Below, in pieces: positions 41,009-50,155 of a stretch of 64,000 nucleotides of DNA. Below the pieces are notes generated by a model, which saw only the letters and a program-made list of their open reading frames with translations, ran no database searches and had not been told where the DNA came from. The DNA is from Uliginosibacterium gangwonense DSM 18521 (lineage in GTDB: Bacteria; Pseudomonadota; Gammaproteobacteria; Burkholderiales; Rhodocyclaceae): contig NZ_KB892842.1 of the NCBI RefSeq assembly GCF_000373965.1, positions 1 through 64,000 of the forward strand. Reading direction: 5' to 3'. Position numbers and translations under genes: made by a program. Numbering within the stretch: position 1 is the first letter of the stretch; every line of letters starts with the position of its first letter.

Positions 41009-41833
41009 TTACTTGGTACCGACCAGCTTCGCCTGCCATTTGAGGAATTCAGGGGTAACCGGGACACGATTCTTTTTCAGCGTCTCCAACAGCCAACCTG
41101 TGCGGTACCAGTCCTGAACAATCTTGTCGAGCGCAGCCTGAAAGTCCCCCTCCCCCTTGCGTATCCAGATCACCGATGGCAGTGGCGTCAAGTCGCTTGA
41201 GATCGGCAACTCGAAATCCTTCCACTCCGGGTTGTCCTGCACTAGCAGATGCAACGGTGCGCTATCGTGCACCGAGGCAAAGCAACTGCCGCCCTTGAGC
41301 GCAAGCAAGGATTCAGGCTGTCCAGGCAAAGCGCGCACATTGGCGCCGTACTGCTCGGTAAGCGGTTTGGCATAATTACTGCCCTGCGAGACGCACACCA
41401 CCTTGCCCTTGAGGTCTTCCCACTTCCTGACGCCACTACCTTTACGCGTGATCAAACCGCCGCCAGCTTCAGTATATGGCGTTGGCACATAACCCAGTAA
41501 TTCCGCACGTTCAGGCGTGAGCTGCATGTTGGCCAGCAAAAGATCAACCTTACCCTGTTGCAGAAACTGAACGCGATTGGGCGGCGTGACAGTCACAAAC
41601 TCAAGTTTGAGCTTGAGCTTGTCGGCTATGCTTCTGGCAAGATCTGCATTCAGCCCTGTAGGCTGCTGAGTATTTGGATCAACATAACCAAAGGGCGGCC
41701 CGGAGAGGATCACGCCAACAACGACGCTGCCCCGGGACTTGACTCGATCGAGGGTTGCATCGGCTTGGGCTATGCCCTGAAACGCCAGCACCAGCAAGGG
41801 GATCAGACAACGGATGAGGGATACCTTACGCAC
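41009..41833 (-). CDS. Amino-acid ABC transporter binding protein B
   Basis: This 274-residue family-3 solute-binding protein is the first gene of the operon. Its signal peptide ends IAQA near residue 24. It shares long near-identical blocks with protein A (VKSRGSVVVGVILSGPPFGYVD, VTPPNRVQFLQQGKVDLLLAN, VCVSQGSNYAKPL), clearly a tandem duplication. Differences in the second lobe suggest two related ligands for one importer. It is divergent from the rhodanese gene. Confidence 0.88.
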   Translation of the reverse strand: MRKVSLIRCLIPLLVLAFQGIAQADATLDRVKSRGSVVVGVILSGPPFGYVDPNTQQPTGLNADLARSIADKLKLKLEFVTVTPPNRVQFLQQGKVDLLLANMQLTPERAELLGYVPTPYTEAGGGLITRKGSGVRKWEDLKGKVVCVSQGSNYAKPLTEQYGANVRALPGQPESLLALKGGSCFASVHDSAPLHLLVQDNPEWKDFELPISSDLTPLPSVIWIRKGEGDFQAALDKIVQDWYRTGWLLETLKKNRVPVTPEFLKWQAKLVGTK

Positions 41834-41853
41834 GATAGTCTCGCCATAAATAG

Positions 41854-41866
41854 TGATGTAACATCA
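41854..41866. promoter_or_regulatory. Operator-like dyad in divergent promoter region
   Basis: TGATGTAACATCA is a perfect inverted repeat (TGATGT / ACATCA about one base) with the T-N11-A form of LysR-type sites. It sits 20 bases upstream of the binding-protein start, in the AT-rich 180-base region shared with the rhodanese gene. No regulator gene is nearby. Confidence 0.45.
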
Positions 41867-42012
41867 TAAAGAGTCACAAACATTATTCGTAAATAAGATA
41901 AAAATCTTTCTATATCCTCGACTGGACATGTTTCTGAAGGCAAACTGCTCGGCTCCAAATAGTTTTTGCCGCAGCAAAACGCACAGTCACTTCAATACGC
42001 CCCATCTCCACC

Positions 42013-43641
42013 ATGAACCCTGCTCCGATTTGCTACCTGGATTCACTCAGCCTACGCAGCCAACTGTCTGACGGTGCCGAAATCGCACTTATTGACGTGC
42101 GTGAACCCGGCCAATACGGTGAAGGCCACCCCTTTCTCGCTGTCAACTTGCCTTACAGCCGTCTCGAACTTGATGCAATTCGGTTATTACCACGTCTTGA
42201 CGTTCGGATTGTTCTGATAGACGCTGATGACGGTGTAGCCCAGCGTGCCCATGCTCGTCTTACTGCAGCCGGGTACGGCAATCTAGCCGTGCTAACAGGG
42301 GGGGCTCCAGCTTGGCCTGCTTCGGGCTGTGCGCTGTTCAAGGGCGTCAATGTACCCTCAAAGACCTTTGGCGAGTTGGTCGAGCAGATCTGTCACACCC
42401 CGCATTTGTCCGCGATCGAACTACAAGGCCGGCTGCTTGCCAATGAGCCTGTGCTACTCGTCGATGGACGCACCCCGGCAGAACACCGCAAGATGACCTT
42501 ACCCGGCGCGTTGCCTATACCCAACGGTGAACTTGCCCTGCGCATACCGGCCCTGCTCACCGACACCTCCACCCCAGTCGTCATCCATTGCGCGGGCCGC
42601 ACACGCAGCATCATTGGCGCTCAGACCCTACGCCACCTCGGCTTGACCAATCCGGTACTTGCACTTGAAAATGGCACACAGGGCTGGCGTCTTGCCGGAC
42701 TCGATCTGGAACACGACAGCCCACGCACCCTGCCGCCAAAGCAGCAGAGCCAGTTAAAAGAAGCGGCACGCCATTTTGCTGCGAGAGCCGGAGCGCCTGA
42801 ACTCGATACAGCCAGTGCCCAGGCTTGGCTGGATGATCGATACCGCAGCACATATGTGTTCGACATCCGTAGCGCCAAAGAGTACGAAGCAGGCACGCTA
42901 CCAGGCGCTTTGCACGCACCAGGCGGACAACTGATACAGGCAACGGATCAGTACGTTGCTGTGCGCCACGCACGCATCCTCGTTCTTGATGACGAAGGCG
43001 TACGTGCCCCAACCGTGGCCGCTTGGCTACGTCAGCTGGGTTTCGAGTCTGCCACGCTAAGTCTTGGCATCCATGCGCCGCTGAAGATTTCCGCACGCAG
43101 TGCACCGTACCTGCCACCCCTGCCCTGGCAGCTTGATTCTGCAGAAATGCGCAGTTTGATTGAGGCTGGAGCCCGAATCATCGACCTACGGGCCAGTCTG
43201 GCCTACCGTGCTGCACATCTACAGGGCGCCCGATGGAGCATCCGTCCCCGTCTCGCCAAACATGCAGAGAATATGCCGATGTTGTTGATCGCGGATAATC
43301 CAGCGTTGGCGGCATTGGCTGTGCAAGACTTGCATGAGTCTGGTGCGATTGAGTCGTACATGGTTGATTGGCAGACAGTACTTGACTCCGGCCTGCCCAT
43401 CGAGGCTTCACCCGATTTACCCTCTGACGATGACGCCATCGACTACCTCTTCTTTGTGCACGACCGTCACGACGGTAACCTTGATGCGGCACGACGCTAC
43501 CTCGAATGGGAAACCGGTCTGATCAGCCAGTGCATGCCAAATGAGTTGGCTATTTTCAATCCATTACCGCCAGATCGGCCATCCTTTTCCACTCAGAACT
43601 TTTCCACTCAGAACAGCCACAGAGCCCATTCAACTCCATGA
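42013..43641 (+). CDS. Four-module rhodanese sulfurtransferase
   Basis: This 542-residue protein is made of four rhodanese-like modules (about 1-115, 120-245, 255-365, 370-475), each with a strand such as ALIDVREPGQY, VLLVDGRTPAEH, VFDIRSAKEYEAG and IIDLRASLAYRAAH. Only module 2 keeps an active-site cysteine: Cys193 in VVIHCAGRTRS. The matching spots of 1, 3 and 4 are IDADDG, LDDEG and IADNP. A C-terminal part (YLFFVHDRHDGNLDAARRYLEWETGL) is conserved in this type. It should move sulfane sulfur from persulfides or mercaptopyruvate. Divergent from the transport/catabolic operon. Confidence 0.82.
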   Translation: MNPAPICYLDSLSLRSQLSDGAEIALIDVREPGQYGEGHPFLAVNLPYSRLELDAIRLLPRLDVRIVLIDADDGVAQRAHARLTAAGYGNLAVLTGGAPAWPASGCALFKGVNVPSKTFGELVEQICHTPHLSAIELQGRLLANEPVLLVDGRTPAEHRKMTLPGALPIPNGELALRIPALLTDTSTPVVIHCAGRTRSIIGAQTLRHLGLTNPVLALENGTQGWRLAGLDLEHDSPRTLPPKQQSQLKEAARHFAARAGAPELDTASAQAWLDDRYRSTYVFDIRSAKEYEAGTLPGALHAPGGQLIQATDQYVAVRHARILVLDDEGVRAPTVAAWLRQLGFESATLSLGIHAPLKISARSAPYLPPLPWQLDSAEMRSLIEAGARIIDLRASLAYRAAHLQGARWSIRPRLAKHAENMPMLLIADNPALAALAVQDLHESGAIESYMVDWQTVLDSGLPIEASPDLPSDDDAIDYLFFVHDRHDGNLDAARRYLEWETGLISQCMPNELAIFNPLPPDRPSFSTQNFSTQNSHRAHSTP

Positions 43642-43712
43642 AATGCACTGAGCAAGTCGAGATGCATCACTCGTGCTACAACACTGCACTCACGCCCGTT
43701 CTCTGAAAAAAC

Positions 43713-45350
43713 ATGACCCGTGGCATTATAGAATATGACGTCATTATCGTCGGTGCAGGCCCCGCAGGGCTGGCCGCTGCGATCCGCCTGCGCCAACTGG
43801 CTGCCTCAAGCGGTCGCGAGATTTCCGTTTGCGTACTTGAGAAAGGCGCCCAGATCGGTGCTCACATCCTCTCCGGCGCGGTGATCGACCCCATCGCACT
43901 GGACGAACTTCTACCAGATTGGCGCACACTCGGCGCACCGCTCAAAACCAAGGTCTGCGAGGATGAAGTCGTCTGGCTCAGCGCACAGCACGCCTTGCCC
44001 ATACCGCACTTTAGCCTGCCACCGCAGATTGACAATCGCGGACTCTACGTCGGTAGCCTCGGTGAGCTGTGCAGTTGGCTCGGCGCACAGGCCGAAACAC
44101 TCGGCGTCGAGCTCTATCCAGGCTTCGCCGCTGCTGCGCCCTGCTACAACGAGGCAGGCGCGCTGATCGGTGTGCTCAGTGGCGACATGGGCCGCAATGC
44201 CGCTGGCGAAGAAAGCGCACGCTTTGAGCCCGGCATCGAGATCCGTGGCCGCTACACTTTGGTCGCCGAAGGGGCAGGCGGCTCACTCACGCGCGAACTC
44301 GAAACCCGCTATGGCCTGCGTGAAGGCATCGGCGAAAGTCACTACGGCTTGGGCATCAAGGAGTTGTGGCGGGTTCCGGCCCAACACCACCGCACTGGCA
44401 GTGTGGCCCACTTCCTTGGTTGGCCGCTGGGCCGGGAGGCCGGCGGTGGTGCCTTCCTCTATCAGTACGGTGAAGACCGGATCGCTCTGGGCCTCGTCAC
44501 CCACTTTGGCTATCGCAACCCACAGCTCTCGCCCTTCGACGAGCTCCAGTGCCTCAAGACCCATCCCTGCATTGCTGCCCTGCTCACCGGTGGTGAGCGC
44601 CTGGGCTATGGCGCCCGCAGCATCAACGAAGGTGGCCTGCAGTCGCAGCCCCGCCTGAGCTTTCCGGGTGGCCTGCTGCTGGGCTGCGCGGCGGGCCTGC
44701 TCAATGTACTGCGCATCAAGGGTACGCACACCGCGATGAAGTCCGGCATGCTTGCTGCCGAAGCGGTAGCCGCTGCCCTGCAGGCCGGGCGTGGGCATGA
44801 CGAGCTGACTGATTTCCCAGCCGCCGTGGCCACCTCCTGGATCGGCCGTGAGCAGCGTGACACGCGCAACGTGAAGCCACTGCTCACGCGCTTCGGTACC
44901 GTGCTCGGCTCCCTGTTCTGCGGTGTCGAGATGTGGTTGCTGGCGCTCGGCCTGCGTCTGCCATGGACCTTGCGCCACCCAGCCCCGGCACGTAGCAAGA
45001 TGGCCGCCGCGTGCAACTACCCGCCACGCCCTCAACTGAAGCCGGATGGCGTGCTGACTTTCGACCGCAACAGCTCCCTGATGCTTGCCAACATCAGCCA
45101 CGAACACGACCAGCCTCCCCATCTGCGACGCCGGAACACCCCGACCCAGGAAACCGCGCGGGTCATCCGCTTCGCCGCGCCTGAAACCCGCTACTGCCCA
45201 GGCGGAGTGTACGAGCAGGAGGGCGACGCAGTGCGCATCACCAGCCAGAATTGTCTGCACTGCAAGGCCTGTGAGCTCCATGACCCCGAGCACAGCCTGC
45301 TCTGGCACCCGCCCGAAGGGAGAAGCGGACCACAGTACATTGGCATGTAA
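43713..45350 (+). CDS. Electron transfer flavoprotein-ubiquinone oxidoreductase
   Basis: This 545-residue ETF-QO has N-terminal FAD motif VIIVGAGPAGLAAAIRL, LSGAVIDPIALDELLPDW, YTLVAEGAGGSLTRELE, and GCAAGLLNVLRIKGTHTAMKSG. The C-terminal [4Fe-4S] site has ligands in RYCPGGVYE and NCLHCKACELHDP. It passes electrons from reduced ETF to ubiquinone at the inner membrane. Being 71 bases after the rhodanese gene, it is likely cotranscribed. It links the FAD dehydrogenase and ETF of the facing operon to respiration; the local etfB is broken, so ETF must come from elsewhere. Confidence 0.9.
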   Translation: MTRGIIEYDVIIVGAGPAGLAAAIRLRQLAASSGREISVCVLEKGAQIGAHILSGAVIDPIALDELLPDWRTLGAPLKTKVCEDEVVWLSAQHALPIPHFSLPPQIDNRGLYVGSLGELCSWLGAQAETLGVELYPGFAAAAPCYNEAGALIGVLSGDMGRNAAGEESARFEPGIEIRGRYTLVAEGAGGSLTRELETRYGLREGIGESHYGLGIKELWRVPAQHHRTGSVAHFLGWPLGREAGGGAFLYQYGEDRIALGLVTHFGYRNPQLSPFDELQCLKTHPCIAALLTGGERLGYGARSINEGGLQSQPRLSFPGGLLLGCAAGLLNVLRIKGTHTAMKSGMLAAEAVAAALQAGRGHDELTDFPAAVATSWIGREQRDTRNVKPLLTRFGTVLGSLFCGVEMWLLALGLRLPWTLRHPAPARSKMAAACNYPPRPQLKPDGVLTFDRNSSLMLANISHEHDQPPHLRRRNTPTQETARVIRFAAPETRYCPGGVYEQEGDAVRITSQNCLHCKACELHDPEHSLLWHPPEGRSGPQYIGM

Positions 45351-45390
45351 ACCTCGATACCGGAGTGGGCCGCGCTGAAGTGCGTGAGGC

Positions 45391-45420
45391 AAGCACAAGC
45401 ACAAGCACAAGCACAAGCAC
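45391..45420. repeat. Five tandem copies of AAGCAC
   Basis: Exactly five perfect six-base units lie in the 79-base gap between the convergent ETF-QO and rhamnogalacturonan-lyase genes. It is a candidate slippage site; no coding effect. Confidence 0.9.
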
Positions 45421-45429
45421 TTCAGTAGT

Positions 45430-47412
45430 TTAGCGCGTGCGAATCCGGGGCTTGGGCGGCGTATCCATTCCGTAACCCAGGTAATAATCAACCAGAGTCG
45501 ATTGAAGGTATCCACGCACGGTAAGGCTCAATCTATACTCTGGATTATGGGTCAGTGTGTAGAGGCGCTTGCTGCTGGGCGTGGGGGTACTGTAGAGCCG
45601 CAAGGCTGTGCGGTCTTTGGTTTCAAGGAGAATCTCCTCGCGCCAGTCTCCCAGAATGTCGCCATAGAACGGAGGCGCAGCCCGCCAGGACAGGATCACG
45701 TCGCTCGGGTCAAAGAGGTGCTTGACAGATTCCGTGGCTGGGTCCCATTTCCCAACGTAGGCCGCACCCTGTTGCGTACCATCAAGCAGTTCGGATCCTT
45801 CATCACCATCCCACCATATCCGGAAATTGGCACCCGGGGCTTTATAGGTCAGTCGAGTACCCTTCACATTGAAGAGGCCGGATGAGGGGAGCGCAGGATC
45901 GGTAAGACTGGTCCAAAACTCGTAACCGGGATGGTTCGGGTCGATATCTGCAGCCGTACCCCGAGCAACGTCATAGGCTACTTCGGTCACATAGGGCGGA
46001 TGCTGGCCGGTGATCAGACGGGTGCCAGACGAAGCATCATAGAAATACCACGGGAATTTGCTCCATATCCCCAACTCGGACTGCTGGATGCCGAAACCTT
46101 CGAGGCCCGCATGCGAGGGGTCGAACTCACCGATCTGAAAACGATCACCGTGACCCACGCCATCAATCACGTAACGCAACGTGCCATCGCTGTTGAGGGC
46201 ATAATTGCCGCCGATGAACTCGTCCTTGCCATCGCCATCGAGGTCGACCACGCGTATCTGGTGGAAACGCTCTGGCGCGGTGGTGACGGTTTTCTCGTTG
46301 TCGGCAAACCATTTCCAGCGATTGCTAAGTTTCTTGCCATCAAAGTCCCATGCTGCAACCATGAAATGGAAGACCCCTTTCTTGGCAGGCAGGCCACGTG
46401 CAGTGAGCTGGGTCACCAAGCTGGGTCGAATACCATCCAGGTAAGCGATACCAAATTGCCCTCCTACCGGTCCATGCTCAAGCATGTCGGTAATTTGGTT
46501 GCGGGTGATCTCGGTGCCTGTGCTGCCACGGATGACCGAGATAAACTGATCGGTCGCACCACTGGATGCGATCACAGTACCATCGGCATAGGTAGTACCG
46601 GTTGCAGTGCGAACCAGCACTTCGGCCTTGCCATCTCCGTCCAAATCGAACACGGTCACCATATCATCGTTTCGATAACCGGCGATGTTACCGTAGCCGC
46701 TGATCGAAGCCGGAGGTGAATCGTTGGCACCAATGCCGGGGGCCTGGGTATAGGAATTAACACCCATGTTCACACGCCAGAGGAAGCCACGCTCCAGCGA
46801 GTATGCTTCCACGAAGCAAGGCTTACCTGCCTTGTCGCTGTATGGCAAACGGGAAACAACAAACTCATAGCGCCCATCGCCATCAAGATCAGCCGGCCAT
46901 GCATGCTGAACATAATAATCAGCCTGAACTCCACCCGGAACCTCCTTAAGGGGAATGTTCAGGTAGCCATCGTTCAGTTTCAATGCCGTACGACTTTTTG
47001 CAAGAAGACGATTGCCATCAACGATGGCCCGAACGGTATACTCCCCTGACCCCGGACTTTCATCAAGGTAGTTGGTGCGGTCAGCGATAGGTTTGGCGTT
47101 GAGCAGCTTGCCATCCTTGTAAACGTTGAACGCAATATTGTTACCGTATTCGGTGCCTAAAAGTCTCCACGAAATAAGAGAACCTGTGCCGGATGGCACC
47201 GCAATCAGGCCACGATCCAGCTGCTCTACAACGCGTCCCGAAGAATTCTGGTAGGCGGACGAAACCTCGATTTCATCCACTTCATTCACGATGTATTGAT
47301 TGCTGTCTAAGTTGGACTGTGTGTCGCCGGATTTGCCACCACCGCACGCTACCAGAGCAAGCGTAAGCCCCAGTACGCTGGTCAGCGCTGTGTATTTGTA
47401 CCGATTATTCAT
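45430..47412 (-). CDS. Rhamnogalacturonan lyase (PL11-type), lipoprotein
   Basis: This 660-residue protein has a lipoprotein signal (TALTSVLGLTLALVACGGG). It then has an N-terminal beta-domain with EQLDRGLIAVPSGTGSLISWRLLG and FNVYKDGKLLNAKPI, followed by repeated calcium-type loops of a beta-propeller (DLDGDGRYEFVV, DLDGDGKAEVLVR, DLDGDGKDEFIGG), the YesW/YesX architecture of PL11 rhamnogalacturonan lyases. It should cleave the rhamnose-galacturonate backbone of pectin by beta-elimination at the cell surface. It is probably an operon with the DUF6250 lipoprotein upstream. Confidence 0.9.
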   Translation of the reverse strand: MNNRYKYTALTSVLGLTLALVACGGGKSGDTQSNLDSNQYIVNEVDEIEVSSAYQNSSGRVVEQLDRGLIAVPSGTGSLISWRLLGTEYGNNIAFNVYKDGKLLNAKPIADRTNYLDESPGSGEYTVRAIVDGNRLLAKSRTALKLNDGYLNIPLKEVPGGVQADYYVQHAWPADLDGDGRYEFVVSRLPYSDKAGKPCFVEAYSLERGFLWRVNMGVNSYTQAPGIGANDSPPASISGYGNIAGYRNDDMVTVFDLDGDGKAEVLVRTATGTTYADGTVIASSGATDQFISVIRGSTGTEITRNQITDMLEHGPVGGQFGIAYLDGIRPSLVTQLTARGLPAKKGVFHFMVAAWDFDGKKLSNRWKWFADNEKTVTTAPERFHQIRVVDLDGDGKDEFIGGNYALNSDGTLRYVIDGVGHGDRFQIGEFDPSHAGLEGFGIQQSELGIWSKFPWYFYDASSGTRLITGQHPPYVTEVAYDVARGTAADIDPNHPGYEFWTSLTDPALPSSGLFNVKGTRLTYKAPGANFRIWWDGDEGSELLDGTQQGAAYVGKWDPATESVKHLFDPSDVILSWRAAPPFYGDILGDWREEILLETKDRTALRLYSTPTPSSKRLYTLTHNPEYRLSLTVRGYLQSTLVDYYLGYGMDTPPKPRIRTR

Positions 47413-47492
47413 TTTCGGAACCGTTCATGACGGCAAGTGCCAATGTGGATTTCTCCTGCTACGCAACTTGCCCGATTGAGAAGAAGTGCCAA

Positions 47493-48317
47493 TCAGAGGC
47501 GAACCACAGAGAAGTGCGACAGTTGCCAGTGACTGACGGTGGTGCGAAAACCGAACCATCCGGAAAGAAAAGGTGCAGCATCTTCATAGCTGAAGATAAG
47601 CACATCATTGGCATACCACTTGAGGGTTGCCTTGTCGCCAGCTGTTGCTACACGCGACACCACGCGTACACTCACCGGCGTATTGGCCGTAAGCGAAGTT
47701 GCAGGGGTCATGGCCCCGGCCTTGTCATCGTCTGTCCGACTGGCAGCTGTGGCGTAGCCGGTAATCTGCGGGCGTAGTGCTGTGCCATCGTAGCGGCGCA
47801 GGCGGGTAGTGGTATTGCCGTTGGCCCCAAACCCCACGTAATACAAGGCGAGCGGATTGTATGACGCAAGCTTTCCATCCAGATTCAGGTGGGTTGGATC
47901 CGGATCAGAGCCTGTCGGCACAGTAGCATTCCAGAACATGTTCAGATCCGATATCCGGTCTGTATAGGTTTTAGTACCGACCGTCACCGTGTAGGGAATC
48001 GGTGTGGCGGTGAAACGGATTTCGTAATCGCCGGATAACTTCTGCTTGAACCACAAGGTGGCGCCAGCCGGCTGCACAATATCGAGTACTCCGTTGGTCA
48101 CGCTCACCGTGCCTGACGCATTCTCCTGCTCGACTTTCCAGAGCGAGAGATCCTTGGTGAAATCGTCAGAAGCCAATACTACGGAGGTCGGACTGGATAC
48201 GCTTGACGATTCTGGGACACTATCACCCCCTCCACACGCTGAAAGCCCCATGAGCATAAAGACGGAAACAAAAATGCCGACAAGGTCGGCACGCGCTTGA
48301 GAAGGATATTGCCTCAT
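47493..48317 (-). CDS. Lipoprotein with DUF6250-like beta-sandwich
   Basis: This 274-residue protein has a lipoprotein signal ending LMGLSACGGG, a Ser-rich spacer, then a concanavalin-like beta-sandwich: VLASDDFTKDLSLWKVEQENASGTVS, GATLWFKQKLSGDYEIRFTATPIPY, ISDLNMFWNAT and YYVGFGANGNTTTRLRRYDG. DUF6250-type proteins accompany rhamnogalacturonan lyases and may bind or process the polysaccharide. It lies 80 bases upstream of the PL11 gene and is divergent from the methylthioribose transporter operon. Confidence 0.75.
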   Translation of the reverse strand: MRQYPSQARADLVGIFVSVFMLMGLSACGGGDSVPESSSVSSPTSVVLASDDFTKDLSLWKVEQENASGTVSVTNGVLDIVQPAGATLWFKQKLSGDYEIRFTATPIPYTVTVGTKTYTDRISDLNMFWNATVPTGSDPDPTHLNLDGKLASYNPLALYYVGFGANGNTTTRLRRYDGTALRPQITGYATAASRTDDDKAGAMTPATSLTANTPVSVRVVSRVATAGDKATLKWYANDVLIFSYEDAAPFLSGWFGFRTTVSHWQLSHFSVVRL

Positions 48318-48430
48318 TGCAGGTCCCTATTTGATTGTTTTCCAGTTTTAAATCGCCTTGAAGGCAATTGGATACTAAATAATTAGCAGCACAATCCGAA
48401 CAAACCTATATTCATGTCTTTATCATTTCC

Positions 48431-48452
48431 TATAGAATATGCATATACTATA
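48431..48452. promoter_or_regulatory. Near-perfect palindrome upstream of MTR operon
   Basis: TATAG-A-ATATGCATAT-A-CTATA is symmetrical except for one base pair each side. It lies in the AT-rich gap between the DUF6250 gene and the MTR transporter. Its core ATATGCATAT recurs at 55642-55651 between mtnK and metN, so both may bind the same regulator. Confidence 0.5.
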
Positions 48453-48595
48453 AAGGAAAACTATTTTGATTGGCTTGTTCCATAAATCGTCAGATTTCGC
48501 TAAAAAAGCCAACAACCTTATGAACTACGCCCACAACACCTTCTTTTTGTGAATTAGATAATAGATTTTTCGTCTTTGTCAGCCGGAATCACTCA

Positions 48596-50155
48596 ATGCT
48601 AAGTTGGCGTTCTGCCATGCCAATAAGCACTGTGATGAGCGATATCAGCCAAACACCCCCCGTTCTTCAATTGCGTCAAATCCATAAGCGTTTTGGTGCA
48701 ACAGTTGCTTTGGCGGGTGTCGACCTGAGCATTCACGCAGGTGAAATCGTGGCGCTCATGGGGGCAAATGGCGCGGGAAAATCCACACTGGTCAAAGTGA
48801 TATCGGGCGCGCATCAGCCTGATGCAGGGGATGTCTTTGTTCGGGGGATGCGCGTCTCTTTCAAAAGCCCACGCACCTCATTCTCCAACGGCATCGTAAC
48901 GGTCTATCAGAACACCAACCTGCTTGGGGTGCCGGGGCTGAGCATTGCAGAAAATCTTTTGCTGGATCAGCATTGCGGGGGCAGAAGTCGAATCTGGCAG
49001 ACCCGCATAGCAATCCACAAAGAGGCCAAACGCATTGCCGATGCGCTGGATCTTCACCTTGATCTGGAAGCCGACTTCCTCTCGCTGACACCCGCCGAAC
49101 GGCAACTGCTGGCCCTTGCACGCGCCTTGCATACTCAGGCGCAATTGGTCATTCTGGATGAGCCAACCGCAAGCCTGTCTCAGCGCGAATCCGCCATCTT
49201 GTTTGCTGCGATTGATCGCTTGCGCCAACAAGGTGTCGCCATCTTGTATGTCTCCCATCGCCTCGAAGATCTACGCAAGATAGCAGATCGTGCAGTAGTG
49301 ATCAGAAATGGACGTGTTGCCGCAGAATTTAGCGCGCCGCTGGATCTCAACGCAGCGGTGCAAGCTATGATGGGCAGTGCCCTACATCTGCCAGCGCCAC
49401 GCGCACAGCATTTCGATGTACCGGTGCTGCAGATCCGCAATCTGCGGCTAACACCCTCCTCCACTGCGTTCGATCTATCCGTACATGACGGAGAAATCGT
49501 CGTCGTCACTGGTAACCTGGGCTCAGGCAAGACACGTCTGCTCAAAACACTGTTCGGGCTTATGCCAGTGATTCAAGGCGAAATCACTCTGGATGGGCAC
49601 GCCTGGCATCCCGCCACTCCCCGTGATGCAATCCGTGATGGCGTGTTCATGGCGGGCGAAGATAGATGGAAAACCAGCTTTCTTCCTCAGGATAGCCTGG
49701 GCGCAAGCATTGCAGATGTGATTGCTTTTCCGCACCTGGATCGGCTTTTCCCCCACGGCTTGATCCGGCAAAAGGCCATCGACGAAATTGCGGATCAGCA
49801 GATCAGGGCGCTGGGAATTCGCTGCACTGGCGGGCAGGACAAACCGGAACAACTCTCTGGTGGCAATCAGCAAAAGGTGGTGGTGGCCCGATGGCAGAGC
49901 CAACCCTCACGCCTATTGTTACTTGACGAGCCGTTTCAGGGTGTAGATGTAGGGGCTCGCCAGGACCTGATCACCGCAATTCGAAAGCGCAAGAGTGGTG
50001 CAACCTTGATTGCCACCAGCGACCTGGAGGAAGCGCTTGAGGTAGGCGACCGGATCATCGTCCTGAAAAACCACGAAGTCATATCGGGTATTTCATCAAC
50101 AGGGTCTCAATCTTTGCTGTCGATTCTGAGCTTTCTTGAGGAAAAAGCAGCATGA
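48596..50155 (+). CDS. Ribose-type ABC transporter ATPase, probable methylthioribose importer
   Basis: This protein of about 519 residues has two nucleotide-binding domains, as in RbsA/MglA. Domain 1 has GANGAGKSTL and LALARAL..LVILDEPTASLS with a poor signature. Domain 2 has GNLGSGKTR, LSGGNQQKVVVARW and LLLLDEPFQGVDVG. The start may be at 48596 or at downstream ATGs such as 48635. It energises a sugar importer. Coupling by overlap to the permease and cotranscription with mtnBDC point to methylthioribose as the ligand. Confidence 0.82.
   Translation: MLSWRSAMPISTVMSDISQTPPVLQLRQIHKRFGATVALAGVDLSIHAGEIVALMGANGAGKSTLVKVISGAHQPDAGDVFVRGMRVSFKSPRTSFSNGIVTVYQNTNLLGVPGLSIAENLLLDQHCGGRSRIWQTRIAIHKEAKRIADALDLHLDLEADFLSLTPAERQLLALARALHTQAQLVILDEPTASLSQRESAILFAAIDRLRQQGVAILYVSHRLEDLRKIADRAVVIRNGRVAAEFSAPLDLNAAVQAMMGSALHLPAPRAQHFDVPVLQIRNLRLTPSSTAFDLSVHDGEIVVVTGNLGSGKTRLLKTLFGLMPVIQGEITLDGHAWHPATPRDAIRDGVFMAGEDRWKTSFLPQDSLGASIADVIAFPHLDRLFPHGLIRQKAIDEIADQQIRALGIRCTGGQDKPEQLSGGNQQKVVVARWQSQPSRLLLLDEPFQGVDVGARQDLITAIRKRKSGATLIATSDLEEALEVGDRIIVLKNHEVISGISSTGSQSLLSILSFLEEKAA

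Noticed and set aside
45238-45420. Frame starting with repeated Leu-Val residues
   Set aside because: It is the minus-strand reading of the AAGCAC repeat and of ETF-QO, not a gene.
44283-45515. 410-codon minus-strand frame opposite ETF-QO
   Set aside because: Shadow of the strong ETF-QO coding frame; no recognisable domain.
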